A stretch of 64,000 nucleotides of DNA from Filibacter tadaridae (GCF_900609045.1 NZ_UXAV01000041.1:62001-126000), one strand, 5' to 3'; shown: positions 1-8,869, numbered from the stretch's first letter. Notes: generated by a model not told the origin, from the sequence alone. Translations and numbers: made by a program.

Positions 1-1
1 A

Positions 2-811
2 CTAGCAGATCGTAATATTCAAACTACGTTTTCCCGGATTTGGCATAATCTTGGTTTCGTGGGGAAATCACAAATACTCATGTCCGTCATCTTCAGCATC
101 TTCGATAAAGAAGAAGTAACAGAAGAAGATTTGGAAAAAATGAAATCAAAAGACATGCTGAATTCAGTTCTCGCTGATTTCACAGAGTCATTTCCAAAAC
201 TAAAAACACCATTGATCGATGAACGGGATCAGTACCTTGCTCAGAAAATTAAAGATGCACCTGGGAAAAAAGTAGTCGCCGTTTTAGGCGCTGCACATGT
301 GCCTGGTATATCAAAAGAAATCCATAACGAGCATGATTTAGAAAAGCTATCCGAAAAGCCACCTAAATCAAAATGGCCCACTATAATCGGTTGGATGATT
401 CCATTATTAATTGTCGGGCTAATCGTATTTACATTCTTTATGAATCCGTCTGCCGGTCTAGATCAGACCATTAGCTGGTTTTTATGGACAGGATCGTTGG
501 GTGCTATTGGAACAATCTTCGCTTTAGGTCATCCACTTGCAGTCCTTACGTCATTTGTTGCCGCACCTTTTACGGCTTTGCATCCATTACTTGCAGTCGG
601 CTGGTTTTCGGGAATTGTTCAGGCGTATTTCCGCAGACCGCACGTAAGTGATTTCGAAAAATTATCTGAAGATGTTTTTTCCATAAAAGGATTTTGGAAC
701 AATAAGGTTACACGTGTCTTGCTAGTCGTCGTATTGGCCAACTTGGGTGCTTCAATAGGTACTTTCATCGGCGGTGCAGACGTCATTCGTATCTTCTTTA
801 AAAATCTATAA
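2..811 (+). CDS. TraB/PrgY-family membrane protein, 5' end outside window
   Basis: The reading frame is open from the first bases and continues to a stop at 811, so the true start lies upstream. A GTG at 59 is internal, because residues before it (LADRNIQTTFSRIW) fit the family. The soluble part carries a GAAHVPGI motif typical of TraB/PrgY/GumN-type domains. It is followed by about four hydrophobic membrane segments in the C-terminal half. B. subtilis-type relatives are about 390 aa, so roughly one third is missing here. The molecular role of chromosomal TraB-domain membrane proteins is not established. Related PrgY proteins reduce peptide pheromone activity. Family call fairly sure, function unknown. 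Confidence 0.75.
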   Translation, partial: LADRNIQTTFSRIWHNLGFVGKSQILMSVIFSIFDKEEVTEEDLEKMKSKDMLNSVLADFTESFPKLKTPLIDERDQYLAQKIKDAPGKKVVAVLGAAHVPGISKEIHNEHDLEKLSEKPPKSKWPTIIGWMIPLLIVGLIVFTFFMNPSAGLDQTISWFLWTGSLGAIGTIFALGHPLAVLTSFVAAPFTALHPLLAVGWFSGIVQAYFRRPHVSDFEKLSEDVFSIKGFWNNKVTRVLLVVVLANLGASIGTFIGGADVIRIFFKNL

Positions 812-812
812 G

Positions 813-873
813 AAAAGCGTCAGGTGCACATCACCCGAAAGTTAAGGGTGTATGCGTGACTTGGCGCTTTTTT
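813..873 (+). terminator. Probable terminator of the TraB-family gene
   Basis: AAAAGCG right after the stop codon pairs with CGCTTTTTT at the end. An inner CACCC/GGGTG stem lies between them and a T run closes the element. The stem is interrupted by bulges, so strength is uncertain. Confidence 0.5.
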
Positions 874-977
874 ATGACCTAGTCTCCCTTTTTCAAATAA
901 GATAAGTACTATTTCACATATTGAAAGAAAGCGTTTTGGATAGTCAATCCGGAAAGGATATATATGGGCCTAAGCAC

Positions 978-1021
978 AAAAAACAATAAAAAACGACTAT
1001 CAGGCTTTTTGCCCGTTTAGT
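978..1021 (-). terminator. Terminator of small ORF 1000-1137
   Basis: On the - strand GACTAAACGGGC pairs with GCCTGATAGTC around an A5 loop and is followed by TTTTTT. The hairpin overlaps the last codons of the small ORF just upstream, which argues that the ORF is a transcribed unit. Confidence 0.6.
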
Positions 1022-1137
1022 CGCTTTTCTTCTCTTTGCAGAGAAACCACTCGTTTCTCTCCGCTTGCCACTCTTTTCGGCTTCGTTTTCCTTTGATGAT
1101 CATCTAACAACGCTTGTAAATTCACAATATCAATCAT
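1000..1137 (-). CDS. Small hypothetical basic protein (45 aa)
   Basis: An ATG at 1137 follows a strong ribosome site (GGAGGGG, five bases upstream) and the frame runs 45 codons to TGA at 1000. The product starts MIDIVNLQALLDDHQ and continues as a Lys/Arg-rich tail. No membrane segment, cysteine cluster or known motif is seen. The stop codon lies inside a rho-independent terminator stem. I do not recognise the family. The strong SD and abutting terminator support a real gene. Coding of such a short ORF cannot be proven by eye. Confidence 0.5.
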   Translation of the reverse strand: MIDIVNLQALLDDHQRKTKPKRVASGEKRVVSLQREEKRLNGQKA

Positions 1138-1320
1138 TTATTTCCCCTCCGTTTCATCCACACTCACGTAGTATATGGAATGAAAAGGGAAAGGATACAC
1201 TAACTCAATATGTTATATTCTTCTGAAAACACAAACAAGGATAACCATATGATTAACGACTATGCTGGTATTCGCGAGGTTCTCGTACTCTTACTTCTAA
1301 ATGACATCAAGTTGAATAGT

Positions 1321-1662
1321 TCAAGCCTTTTTGACAAATTCAGATTTTAGTTTCATAGCCCCGAAGCCATCAATTTTACAATCAATATCATGATCGCCGT
1401 CGACCAAACGTATACTTTTTACTTTTGTACCCACCTTCACGACAGACGAACTTCCTTTTACTTTAAGGTCTTTGATGACTGTTACAGCATCACCATCATT
1501 CAAAATATTTCCATTCGCGTCTTTAACGACCTTTTTCTCTTCACTAGTTTCAGCTGCCGATTCCAAAGACCACTCATGCGCACATTCAGGGCAAATCAAA
1601 AGATCCCCATCTTCGTATGTGTATTCGGAATTACATTTCGGGCAATTAGGCAAATCAATCAT
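1321..1662 (-). CDS. yjdM: YjdM/PhnA-family zinc-ribbon protein
   Basis: 113 aa. The N-terminus holds a zinc ribbon (CPKC near residue 8 and CPEC near residue 24). The C-terminal half is the small beta-barrel PhnA domain with [13 protein letters not shown] and [14 protein letters not shown] segments. The length matches E. coli YjdM (formerly PhnA, about 111 aa). Despite the old name it is not the phosphonoacetate hydrolase, and its role is unclear. The start at 1662 has a purine-rich SD (GGAGGAAATG) upstream. No phosphonate genes lie nearby. Monocistronic by context. Confidence 0.9.
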   Translation of the reverse strand: MIDLPNCPKCNSEYTYEDGDLLICPECAHEWSLESAAETSEEKKVVKDANGNILNDGDAVTVIKDLKVKGSSSVVKVGTKVKSIRLVDGDHDIDCKIDGFGAMKLKSEFVKKA

Positions 1663-1999
1663 CTTTCATTTCCTCCATTCAGTGAATCTGGTACACAATC
1701 CATTCAGTATAAGCGAACATAAGTGATTGGACAACTTTCTCTAAACCTATTTAAGTTGAACAATTAAGTATCTATACAAACTAAGTGTAGGCGCCTTAAA
1801 AGGGGTAGCCGAAGCCGCAAGACTGTCAGCGAAGCTGTCTGGCTTGTGGCGGGAGGCATCCCCTAGCGCCGTAGCGGCTTCAATGGAATTCTATAATTCA
1901 ACCTATATATGGAGGGATTTTTGTAGAATAAAAAAGATTTACGTTTGAAAGGAATACAAGCCGACAGTTCAGTATATTAATACAAATTTGATAACAATG
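1663..1999. other. Intergenic region between yjdM and hutP
   Basis: Apart from the structured repeat at 1789-1877 and the hut promoter at its right edge I see no gene here. Both outward-facing genes (yjdM on -, hutP on +) must have promoters in this stretch. Confidence 0.5.
1789..1877 (+). repeat. Structured interspersed repeat, copy 1
   Basis: About 89 bp that can fold into one long hairpin. The outer arms are GGCGC/GCGCC, then GGGGT/ATCCCC, then a GCC-gaa-GC / GC-ggga-GGC internal loop. A variable apical stem (CGCAAG...CTTGTG) tops it. Copy 2 at 4288-4380 shares all the basal blocks, but its apical stem has a different sequence that still pairs. The element lies between yjdM and hutP. It has no T run, so it is not a classical terminator. 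Confidence 0.75.
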
Positions 2000-2029
2000 T
2001 TGACAATGCCACTTTAAAGCGCTTACAAT
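2000..2029 (+). promoter_or_regulatory. Vegetative (SigA-type) promoter of hutPH
   Basis: TTGACA at 2000-2005 and TACAAT at 2024-2029 are separated by 18 bases, about 50 bases before the hutP start codon. A cre-like site overlaps the spacer and -10 box. Confidence 0.65.
2014..2027 (+). promoter_or_regulatory. cre (CcpA) site over the hut promoter
   Basis: TTAAAGCGCTTACA differs from the cre consensus (TGWAANCGNTNWCA) only at position 2. It covers the spacer and -10 of the hut promoter, so CcpA binding would block initiation. B. subtilis hut is also under catabolite repression. Confidence 0.6.
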
Positions 2030-2079
2030 AGTAGATAGCTAGTAGTAAATAGGCATTATGAAAAAGAAGGTATTCAACC

Positions 2080-2517
2080 ATGAGTCAAGAAATTCTTATC
2101 GGAAAGGTTGCTATACTGCTAGCAACCTTGGAAGAAAGTGAAACCGCCCCTTTTCAGCCTTTACTAAAAGGCGTTCATTACTGCCGGGGTAAGGTCGGCG
2201 CGATGAATATGGAAAAGGTGATTGCGGCCGTTGAAACCGCAGCTACACGTGAAAACTTAATCACTGAAAATCTGTATAGGGAAAATCACGCACTCTACCA
2301 TGCAATCTTAGAAGCACTAGAAGGTGTGACTAGGGGGCAGTTTGCAATCGGGGATATGAAACGTACAGTTGGACTTCGTTTTGCAGTTGTAAGAGGCAGA
2401 CCATATACGGATAAAAGAGAAGGCGAATGGATAGCCGTTGCCTTCTACGGTACGATTGGTGCCCCAGTAAAAGGACTAGAGCATGAAGCAATGGGACTCG
2501 GTGTTAATCATATTTAA
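2080..2517 (+). CDS. hutP: HutP, histidine-dependent RNA-binding antiterminator
   Basis: 145 aa, close to the 148-151 aa of Bacillus HutP. Hallmarks are [49 protein letters not shown] and the C-terminal [22 protein letters not shown]. These include the His residues used for Mg2+ and L-histidine binding in the family. The hexamer binds NAG-triplet RNA in the leader between hutP and hutH when histidine is present and prevents termination. A matching target and terminator are present at 2562-2620. First gene of a hutP-hutH unit. Confidence 0.95.
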   Translation: MSQEILIGKVAILLATLEESETAPFQPLLKGVHYCRGKVGAMNMEKVIAAVETAATRENLITENLYRENHALYHAILEALEGVTRGQFAIGDMKRTVGLRFAVVRGRPYTDKREGEWIAVAFYGTIGAPVKGLEHEAMGLGVNHI

Positions 2518-2561
2518 TCCAATATGATTGAATGACAATTAAATACAAGTATCATTGCCTA

Positions 2562-2578
2562 TAGTGACTAGTTATCAG
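2562..2578 (+). promoter_or_regulatory. HutP RNA-binding site (three NAG triplets)
   Basis: Three triplets, TAG (2562-2564), TAG (2569-2571) and CAG (2576-2578), are spaced by exactly four bases each. This is the geometry recognised by B. subtilis HutP. The last triplet abuts the foot of the terminator hairpin, so a bound HutP could destabilise it. Confidence 0.75.
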
Positions 2579-2620
2579 GAGGCGATGATGGCATTTTCGT
2601 ATGCCATCATCGCCTCTTTC
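2579..2620 (+). terminator. HutP-controlled terminator between hutP and hutH
   Basis: A perfect 15-bp stem, GAGGCGATGATGGCA (2579-2593) with TGCCATCATCGCCTC (2602-2616), has an 8-base loop and is followed by TTTCTGTT. It sits in the hutP-hutH spacer exactly where the B. subtilis regulated terminator lies. Confidence 0.85.
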
Positions 2621-2726
2621 TGTTCGAAAAGAAGGTTTTTCAATTTGGGTTGTTGCTTTACTAAAGCATCTAGCACTTTAAGTGGAGTAGAATATCTTTT
2701 ACACAACAAAACAGGAGGTCTTTATA

Positions 2727-4208
2727 ATGATTGAGTTAACAGGAAGTACACTAACATTGGAACAAATTCGCCGGGTATGCTATGAAATGGAAACGATTCA
2801 AATCGCCCGCTCAAGTATGGAAAAGGTTCGTTCAAGCAGAGCTGCCGTTGAAAGAATTGTAAAAGAAAAAAAAGAAGTATATGGAATTAATACCGGCTTC
2901 GGTAAATTTAGCGATGTAACAATTGCCGAGGAAGACGTTGCCCCTTTACAACTTAATCTTATTCGTTCACATGCGTGCGGTGTAGGAGAACCATTCCCTG
3001 AAATTGTGTCCCGTGCAATGATTTTATTACGATTAAATGCATTATTAAAAGGTTTTTCTGGTGTGCGACCAATTGTAGTAGAGACACTTGCGGAACTAGT
3101 AAATAAGCAGGTACATCCGGTTATTCCCCAACAAGGCTCGCTTGGTGCTTCAGGAGATTTAGCGCCTTTATCGCATTTGGCACTCGTCTTGGTTGGTGAA
3201 GGTGAAGTATTTGATAAGGGTCAAATCTGTGCAGCAGGCGAAGTGTTAACTAGAGAGGAAATAGAGCCGATTGTGTTACAAGCTAAAGAAGGTCTTGCTT
3301 TGATCAACGGAACGCAAGCAATGACCGCAATGGGCGTTATCAATTACTTAGAAGCCGAAAAAATCGCTTATCAAAGCGAATGGATTTCCGCAATGACGCT
3401 TGAGGGGCTTGAAGGAATAATTGACGCATTTCATCCTGCTATTCAGGAAGTTCGCGGTTATCCACAGCAGATTGAAGTTGCTGCACGTATGCGCGGTCTT
3501 CTTCAGGATAGTCAACTTACTACTCGTCAAGGTGAGAAAAGAGTGCAGGATGCTTATTCGCTTCGCTGTATTCCGCAAGTACATGGTGCAACATGGCAGG
3601 CACTTGATTATGTAAAAGAAAAATTAGAGATTGAGGCAAATGCGGCAACGGATAATCCGTTAATCTTTGATGATGGTGAAACTGTCATTTCCGGCGGTAA
3701 CTTCCATGGTCAACCAATTGCTTTTGCGATGGATTTCATGAAAATAGCGGTAGCGGAGCTAGCAAATATTTCTGAACGACGAATTGAACGATTGGTAAAT
3801 CCTCAATTAAGCGATTTACCGCCATTTTTAAGCCCAGAGCCTGGTCTCCAATCAGGAGCAATGATCATGCAATATGCGGCAGCATCGCTTGTCTCTGAAA
3901 ACAAGACATTGGCACATCCGGCAAGTGTCGACTCGATTCCCTCGTCCGCAAATCAGGAAGATCACGTTAGCATGGGGACAATCGGCTCCCGTCATGCGTC
4001 GATGATTATTCAAAACGTACGGAATGTCTTAGCTATCGAATGCATCTGTGCACTTCAGGCTGTCGAATTCCGTGGCATTGACAAAATGGCTTCACGTACA
4101 CGGGAAAAATGTGTACAATTACGATCGTTCGTACCATCAATTACAGAAGATCGGATCTTCTCGCAGGATATCAAACAAATTTCAGAATGGCTGAAAGTTA
4201 ATTCTTAA
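2727..4208 (+). CDS. hutH: Histidine ammonia-lyase
   Basis: 493 aa (B. subtilis 508). Converts L-histidine to urocanate and ammonia in the cytoplasm. The Ala-Ser-Gly triad that cyclises to the MIO cofactor is in [14 protein letters not shown] (about residue 140). Other signatures are [10 protein letters not shown] near the N-terminus and [12 protein letters not shown] near residue 410. SD AGGAGG lies 10 bases before the ATG. Expression should depend on the CcpA-controlled promoter and on HutP antitermination. No hutU, hutI, hutG or hutM follows, so the rest of the pathway is elsewhere or missing. Confidence 0.95.
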   Translation: MIELTGSTLTLEQIRRVCYEMETIQIARSSMEKVRSSRAAVERIVKEKKEVYGINTGFGKFSDVTIAEEDVAPLQLNLIRSHACGVGEPFPEIVSRAMILLRLNALLKGFSGVRPIVVETLAELVNKQVHPVIPQQGSLGASGDLAPLSHLALVLVGEGEVFDKGQICAAGEVLTREEIEPIVLQAKEGLALINGTQAMTAMGVINYLEAEKIAYQSEWISAMTLEGLEGIIDAFHPAIQEVRGYPQQIEVAARMRGLLQDSQLTTRQGEKRVQDAYSLRCIPQVHGATWQALDYVKEKLEIEANAATDNPLIFDDGETVISGGNFHGQPIAFAMDFMKIAVAELANISERRIERLVNPQLSDLPPFLSPEPGLQSGAMIMQYAAASLVSENKTLAHPASVDSIPSSANQEDHVSMGTIGSRHASMIIQNVRNVLAIECICALQAVEFRGIDKMASRTREKCVQLRSFVPSITEDRIFSQDIKQISEWLKVNS

Positions 4209-4287
4209 CTACTGACTCTTGCATGGTATTACTCGGGGTTATTGCAGCAATGGTATTGTGAGACAAGTGTGTGGTATGCACCAGCGA

Positions 4288-4380
4288 AGGCGCCTTAAAA
4301 GGGGTAGCCGAAGCAATAAGCCGGGCAGGCGAACTTCTGCCCGGCTTATTGCGGGAGGCATCCCCGAAGCGCCGAAGCGG
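4288..4380 (+). repeat. Structured interspersed repeat, copy 2
   Basis: Same basal blocks as copy 1 (1789-1877): GGCGCCTTAAAAGGGGTAGCC at the left and GCGGGAGGCATCCCC with GCGCCGAAGCGG at the right. The apical stem is a perfect 14-bp AATAAGCCGGGCAG / CTGCCCGGCTTATT with an 8-base loop, quite different in sequence from copy 1. It follows hutH and precedes the convergent gerXB end, so it may act as a 3' RNA structure for either. Confidence 0.75.
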
Positions 4381-4420
4381 TAGACAACGGAAGTCTTTAT
4401 TTCATGAACCCTGTTGTTCA

Positions 4421-5533
4421 TCAAGAACTACCCGAATCCTTCTTCAAAGACTTTTTCCTTACCCCATATACAACAGCAAGCAATAGAGGAAGAACAACAC
4501 CAACAAACAGCGAAAAGTAAGTACCTGTCGTCTCATCCCAATTTACTTGATACGAAATAGAAGGATAGATAATAATAGAAAGAAATACCGCAATCATTCC
4601 TAAAGGCAATGTCAACGGGCGGTAGTCTTTAATATTTAAAAGTTGTGCAATCCCCAAAACAGAAGCATAAAAATAAAGAACCGCTTTAAAATAAACGGAA
4701 ATAATCCAAAGAGTAGACGATACTGCCTCAATCCGCTGTATGAAGTCTCCAACATTTATCCTTTTGGTCAGTTCATAGCTCGCATAGATTTCCCTTGCCG
4801 TTTTCTCCGGACCAAGAACAGAAATACATAGAAATGTAACGATGATGATGACAATCCCGCCTATTAAATTCCCAATAATAAATGACTTTTTCGCATGCTT
4901 TACCTTGTTAATAAACGCAGGGAAAACCATTAATAATACAACAGCGTTGGAAGATGCTACCGCTACGTAAAATATGGACGATTTAATAATTTTTTTTGCT
5001 TCCGCTTCAAATACCGGTTGAATATTTTCAATTTGGATTCCAGGCGCTATTAAAACGACTAACGACAAAAATAGAATAAGAAAAACAAAAAATAAGATTT
5101 CCGCAGATCGTGCAATCGTTTCCAATCCAAGCCGGACGCCCATCACTATAATTCCCATCATAAGAATATTAAGAGCAACAAGGGGCGTATTAGGCATTAC
5201 ATGTATGTTCAAGAATGTACCAGAATAATATAAAAGACTTGCTGTATAAAGGAATGCCATGATTATAACTAAAAGAGAAAGGACCTTGCCCACCCATTTC
5301 CCAAAAACCTTTTCATTCAACTGAACATAAGTGAGGCTTGGAAACCAAAGAGCTATCGTTGTATATAGCCAAATGACTAATAATCCAATTCCTGTACCAA
5401 TAATAACGGTAATCCAAGCATCCTGATCCGTATCGGCAGCCAAAGCCGATGGAATCGTTAAAATACTCGTACCAACCGTAAATAGTATTACTAAAATTAA
5501 AAATTGACTGGAATTAATTTTAACATTTTGCAT
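4421..5533 (-). CDS. GerAB-family spore germination permease subunit
   Basis: 370 aa with about ten predicted membrane helices starting at residue 11 (FLILVILFTVGTSILTIPSALA). This is the APC-superfamily fold of GerAB/GerKB proteins. In germinant receptors the B subunit binds the nutrient (often an amino acid) in the spore inner membrane. It is last in an operon with A, C and a small D-like ORF upstream, after a 28-base gap. Which germinant it recognises cannot be told from sequence by eye. ATG at 5533. Confidence 0.92.
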   Translation of the reverse strand: MQNVKINSSQFLILVILFTVGTSILTIPSALAADTDQDAWITVIIGTGIGLLVIWLYTTIALWFPSLTYVQLNEKVFGKWVGKVLSLLVIIMAFLYTASLLYYSGTFLNIHVMPNTPLVALNILMMGIIVMGVRLGLETIARSAEILFFVFLILFLSLVVLIAPGIQIENIQPVFEAEAKKIIKSSIFYVAVASSNAVVLLMVFPAFINKVKHAKKSFIIGNLIGGIVIIIVTFLCISVLGPEKTAREIYASYELTKRINVGDFIQRIEAVSSTLWIISVYFKAVLYFYASVLGIAQLLNIKDYRPLTLPLGMIAVFLSIIIYPSISYQVNWDETTGTYFSLFVGVVLPLLLAVVYGVRKKSLKKDSGSS

Positions 5534-5561
5534 CTTTGATTTTCACACCCCACTTATCCTG

Positions 5562-5801
5562 TTAGTTCAACAATCGACTCATTGTATCTACTATTGGTTT
5601 GAAAATGAATGAAAGTAGCTCCAGTGGATTCGGAATCGTTTTCCCTAATCCTAGAGCAATACCCAATACAACCCCAATTAAAAGAAAAGTTGCAAATGCT
5701 ACTAACTCTTTTTTTCGCTTTTTTTCTAAGAGAGGGGGAACTTCAATCTTGGCAATGATAGCTGCGATTAAGAGGATTCCTGCACCTTTTAGTATGATTA
5801 T
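5562..5801 (-). CDS. Small two-TM GerD-type (GerXD) ORF without a normal in-frame start
   Basis: A 79-codon open frame directly follows the gerXC stop codon in the same frame. It encodes one helix (IILKGAGILLIAAIIAKIEV), a basic loop (EKKRKKE), then a second helix and a short amphipathic tail ending SRLLN. This is the layout of the small D proteins in many gerA-type operons (for example gerKD, gerUD), which modulate germination. No ATG, GTG or TTG lies in frame before the first helix. The expected ATG, overlapping the gerXC TGA as ATGA, is one base out of frame. This suggests a one-base indel near the start, or a rare ATA/ATC/ATT start. Confidence 0.5.
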   Translation of the reverse strand: MIILKGAGILLIAAIIAKIEVPPLLEKKRKKELVAFATFLLIGVVLGIALGLGKTIPNPLELLSFIFKPIVDTMSRLLN

Positions 5802-6992
5802 TCATTCCTTTACTCTTTTTAAGAATGAATTGCTTAACGTACCGGTATTATGAAGTTTCATATTCACCTCAATATTCACGGTTAGCTCGGAAAACTCCTC
5901 ATTCCACTGTTCCTTAATCTTTTTCCACTCTTTAGGATTTGATCGATGAATCGCTTTACCAAATCCGAAAATATCTGATTCATATTTGTTTTGTAACGTA
6001 TCAATGGTCTCATTAATAATTCCTTTCAATTCTTTTTCATAAATTTTTTCTAGTGTATCAATTGTTTCTGTTTCTTTAAGATCAATTTTACATTCCACTG
6101 CCCCTACATTTCCTTCCGCCTCAATGGTGAGATCCACTTCGGGACTTCCGTTTTTAAACTTGCCTTTCATATCTGTATTGAAGTCAATTACTTCAATACT
6201 GGCTTCCCCCTCACCAGGACAAGATATAGGCATTACGGTAGACTTTACCGAATTGGTAATATCGTTATACCCTCTGCTTTCACGTTCAGTCAGCCATCCA
6301 ATTAGTTTATTTCCTTTAAAAACCGCCAAATAATCATAGGTAATTGTGGCGGAAGGAGTTATTGTTTCTACATTTTGTTTGCTTGGTCCTACTTCTTGAT
6401 CTCCTTTTACCTCAATTCCCGTTAACACGGCGTTCTTTCCTTCACTTGTAAGATCTGCTATCAACTCATCCAATGTAATGCCCTTTGTCGAGGCTAAGCT
6501 GGATTCAGACGTTTTAAGTGTGTTGAACATTTTATTGGCAGGTATGTTTTCAATCGTTGTTGAAACATTTAATATTTCTGTAGCTGTTTTATCTTTCGCG
6601 ATAACAACATAGAAATCAGATCGAAGCTCCCAATCCCTTGCCAGTAAATCAAGGGATTCACTAATCCCTTCTTTGGCTAATTCTTCACCAAGTACAAGCA
6701 TCCGAAGATGTCCAGGATATATTTTTCTAGGTGATTCATTCGTCATTTTTCGAAGTGCTTCATACACCGTTTCGCCTTTCGCGCGAAAGAGCGTTACCGG
6801 TGAGCTTCCCGTACTAGATTTCGGGGAGACTTCCGAGGGTACGACTACTTGTGCAGATACTTCGTATTCGCCTTCAATTTTATCAATTCCTAACGCCAAT
6901 GTAATGGCTAGCTCATTTAATTCCCTTCTGTCCCAACACCCCGTAAGAAATAAACTGAAAATCAAAAGGACAAACACATATCTTTTCATCAA
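5802..6992 (-). CDS. GerAC-family germinant receptor lipoprotein subunit
   Basis: 396 aa. The N-terminal signal peptide ends in a lipobox (LFLTGCWDRRELNEL), with Cys19 the expected lipidation site. CWDRRELNE is the hallmark of GerAC proteins. The rest is the soluble three-domain C subunit on the outer face of the spore inner membrane. It starts one base after the gerXA stop, so the two are translationally coupled. Sporulation-specific (SigG) expression is expected for the operon. Confidence 0.93.
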   Translation of the reverse strand: MMKRYVFVLLIFSLFLTGCWDRRELNELAITLALGIDKIEGEYEVSAQVVVPSEVSPKSSTGSSPVTLFRAKGETVYEALRKMTNESPRKIYPGHLRMLVLGEELAKEGISESLDLLARDWELRSDFYVVIAKDKTATEILNVSTTIENIPANKMFNTLKTSESSLASTKGITLDELIADLTSEGKNAVLTGIEVKGDQEVGPSKQNVETITPSATITYDYLAVFKGNKLIGWLTERESRGYNDITNSVKSTVMPISCPGEGEASIEVIDFNTDMKGKFKNGSPEVDLTIEAEGNVGAVECKIDLKETETIDTLEKIYEKELKGIINETIDTLQNKYESDIFGFGKAIHRSNPKEWKKIKEQWNEEFSELTVNIEVNMKLHNTGTLSNSFLKRVKE

Positions 6993-8612
6993 TTAATCTC
7001 CTTCTAACTCATTTCTGTTTGTTGGGTCTGGTTTTGCATCAGCTGGACTTTGTTGTCTAACCACATCTTTTTGATTGATCAGACGAGGACGTGTGAACAT
7101 TTTCCATCTTGGCAAACGAATCAATGTATCTTTTTGATTGGACATATTGAATGGAGCTAATGGAGACATATAAGGAACGCCAAAAGAACGTAAGCTGCAT
7201 AAATGCAGAATTAGTGCGATAAAACCAACCGTAATGCCAAACAAGCCAAATGAGGCAGCTGCAATCATAAATGCAAACCGTAAAAGCCTAACAGCAATCG
7301 CTATGTCATAAGTAGGCGAAACAAAACTCGCAATAGCGGTCAATGAAACAACGATTACCATTGCGGCGGAGATTATTCCTGCCTCTACCGCTGCCGTACC
7401 AACTACAAATGCTCCCACAATAGACATGGCCGACCCGATAGACCTTGGCATTCTAACCCCAGCTTCACGTAAAAGTTCAAAGGTCAATTCCATAAGCATC
7501 GCCTCTACAAATGCTGGAAATGGAACCCCTTCTCGTTGGGCGGTGAGACTCATAAGAAGGGCCGGCGGTAGCATTGCCTGATGAAAAGTTGTAATGGCGA
7601 TAAAAAGTGAAGGTGCAAACAAAGCAATTGATAATGCAAAAAAACGAAGAAGGCGAATGAAACTCGCAATATCAGCACGTTGGTAATAGTCTTCTGAGGC
7701 TTGAAAAAATTGAACGAATAATGCAGGGACGATTAGCACAAATGGGGTCCCGTCAACCAAAATAGCAACGCGTCCTTCCAAAAGTGCAGCAGCTACGATA
7801 TCGGGACGTTCCGTATTGTAAATGGTGGGAAATGGCGAATACGGTGAGTCCTCAATTAGTTCCTCAATATAACCACTCTCGAGAATGCCATCAATGTCAA
7901 TCTGATCTAAACGTAAACGTACCTCTTCGACTACCTTGTCATTTGCAACGCCATTTAAATACATCATGGCAATGCTTGTTTTCGTTTTCCTCCCAATCAC
8001 TTTTGACTCGGTCCATAGATTCGGATCTTTCAACCTTCGGCGTACTAAGGCAGTATTTATACGAATATTTTCAGAAAACCCTTCGCGTGGCCCCCTCACA
8101 ACGGTCTGGGCTGACGGTTCCGTTACTCCCCGCTCGGCCCATTGCTTATTGGAAATGATCAACCCTTGAGCATATCCATCGATTAAAATAATTGTATCTC
8201 CTGATAAAAGACCGGTATAAAGTACATCGAAACTTGTGAGATCTTCTATTTCTCCGACTGTCATAGCGTAGTCTTTTAACACATTAATAAGATCTTTTCC
8301 TGCGGACATCTTTTTTTGTAATTCGTTTCCTTTGTTATCTATCATAAGCGTTTCTAAAATAAAGTTTTGTAAGGAAGGGGTGTCAGTTAATCCATCTGTA
8401 AAAATAATGCCTGCCTTGATTGTTCCTTCTTTCCCAATTCGAATTTCTCGAAAGATAATATCTGAGCTTTCGCCAAGTGAATCTTTTAAAATTTTTATAT
8501 TTGCTTGAAGATCAGTTTTTAAAGCATTCTTTTGATCGGGATTTTGCTTTTGACTCGGTAAAGGAGTAGAGGATTTTAACCCATCACTATTTTTCTTTCT
8601 AAAAAAACGCAT
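6993..8612 (-). CDS. GerAA-family germinant receptor subunit
   Basis: 539 aa. The first roughly 240 residues are the soluble N-terminal domain, including DTIILIDGY and the EDSPYSPFPTIYNTERPD segment. Then come membrane helices with the conserved TPFVLIVPALFVQFFQASEDYY and AMLMELTFELLREAGVRMP motifs of GerAA/SpoVAF proteins. A subunits oligomerise and appear to form the ion channel of the receptor. First gene of the A-C-D-B operon. SD GAGGGAG lies just before the ATG. Confidence 0.95.
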   Translation of the reverse strand: MRFFRKKNSDGLKSSTPLPSQKQNPDQKNALKTDLQANIKILKDSLGESSDIIFREIRIGKEGTIKAGIIFTDGLTDTPSLQNFILETLMIDNKGNELQKKMSAGKDLINVLKDYAMTVGEIEDLTSFDVLYTGLLSGDTIILIDGYAQGLIISNKQWAERGVTEPSAQTVVRGPREGFSENIRINTALVRRRLKDPNLWTESKVIGRKTKTSIAMMYLNGVANDKVVEEVRLRLDQIDIDGILESGYIEELIEDSPYSPFPTIYNTERPDIVAAALLEGRVAILVDGTPFVLIVPALFVQFFQASEDYYQRADIASFIRLLRFFALSIALFAPSLFIAITTFHQAMLPPALLMSLTAQREGVPFPAFVEAMLMELTFELLREAGVRMPRSIGSAMSIVGAFVVGTAAVEAGIISAAMVIVVSLTAIASFVSPTYDIAIAVRLLRFAFMIAAASFGLFGITVGFIALILHLCSLRSFGVPYMSPLAPFNMSNQKDTLIRLPRWKMFTRPRLINQKDVVRQQSPADAKPDPTNRNELEGD

Positions 8613-8668
8613 AATCTCCCTCTTTTACTGGCACAATTTTGTGTGGCTTTTCTACTTTCCATATTTTT

Positions 8669-8698
8669 CAGCATGAGCGATTTCTTTTGTTTTTATAC
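8669..8698 (-). promoter_or_regulatory. Possible SigG promoter of the ger operon
   Basis: On the - strand GTATA (-35 like) and CATGCTG (-10 like, one mismatch to CATNNTA) are spaced 18 bases, about 60 bases before the gerXA start. This fits the forespore SigG consensus and known ger control, but it is only a pattern match. Confidence 0.4.
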
Positions 8699-8869
8699 GT
8701 TTGGATGGCCATCTGTTCTGACTATTTTATAAGGTAGCATTTGAGGTACCTAAGCTTTCATCTATCTTGAAAATTTCGTGCATGGGTATCCGTTATTATC
8801 ACTTCGAATTTTTTCAAAGAAAAAAACACCCATTCAATATGGATGTTCATCTATACTTTGCTTACATAC

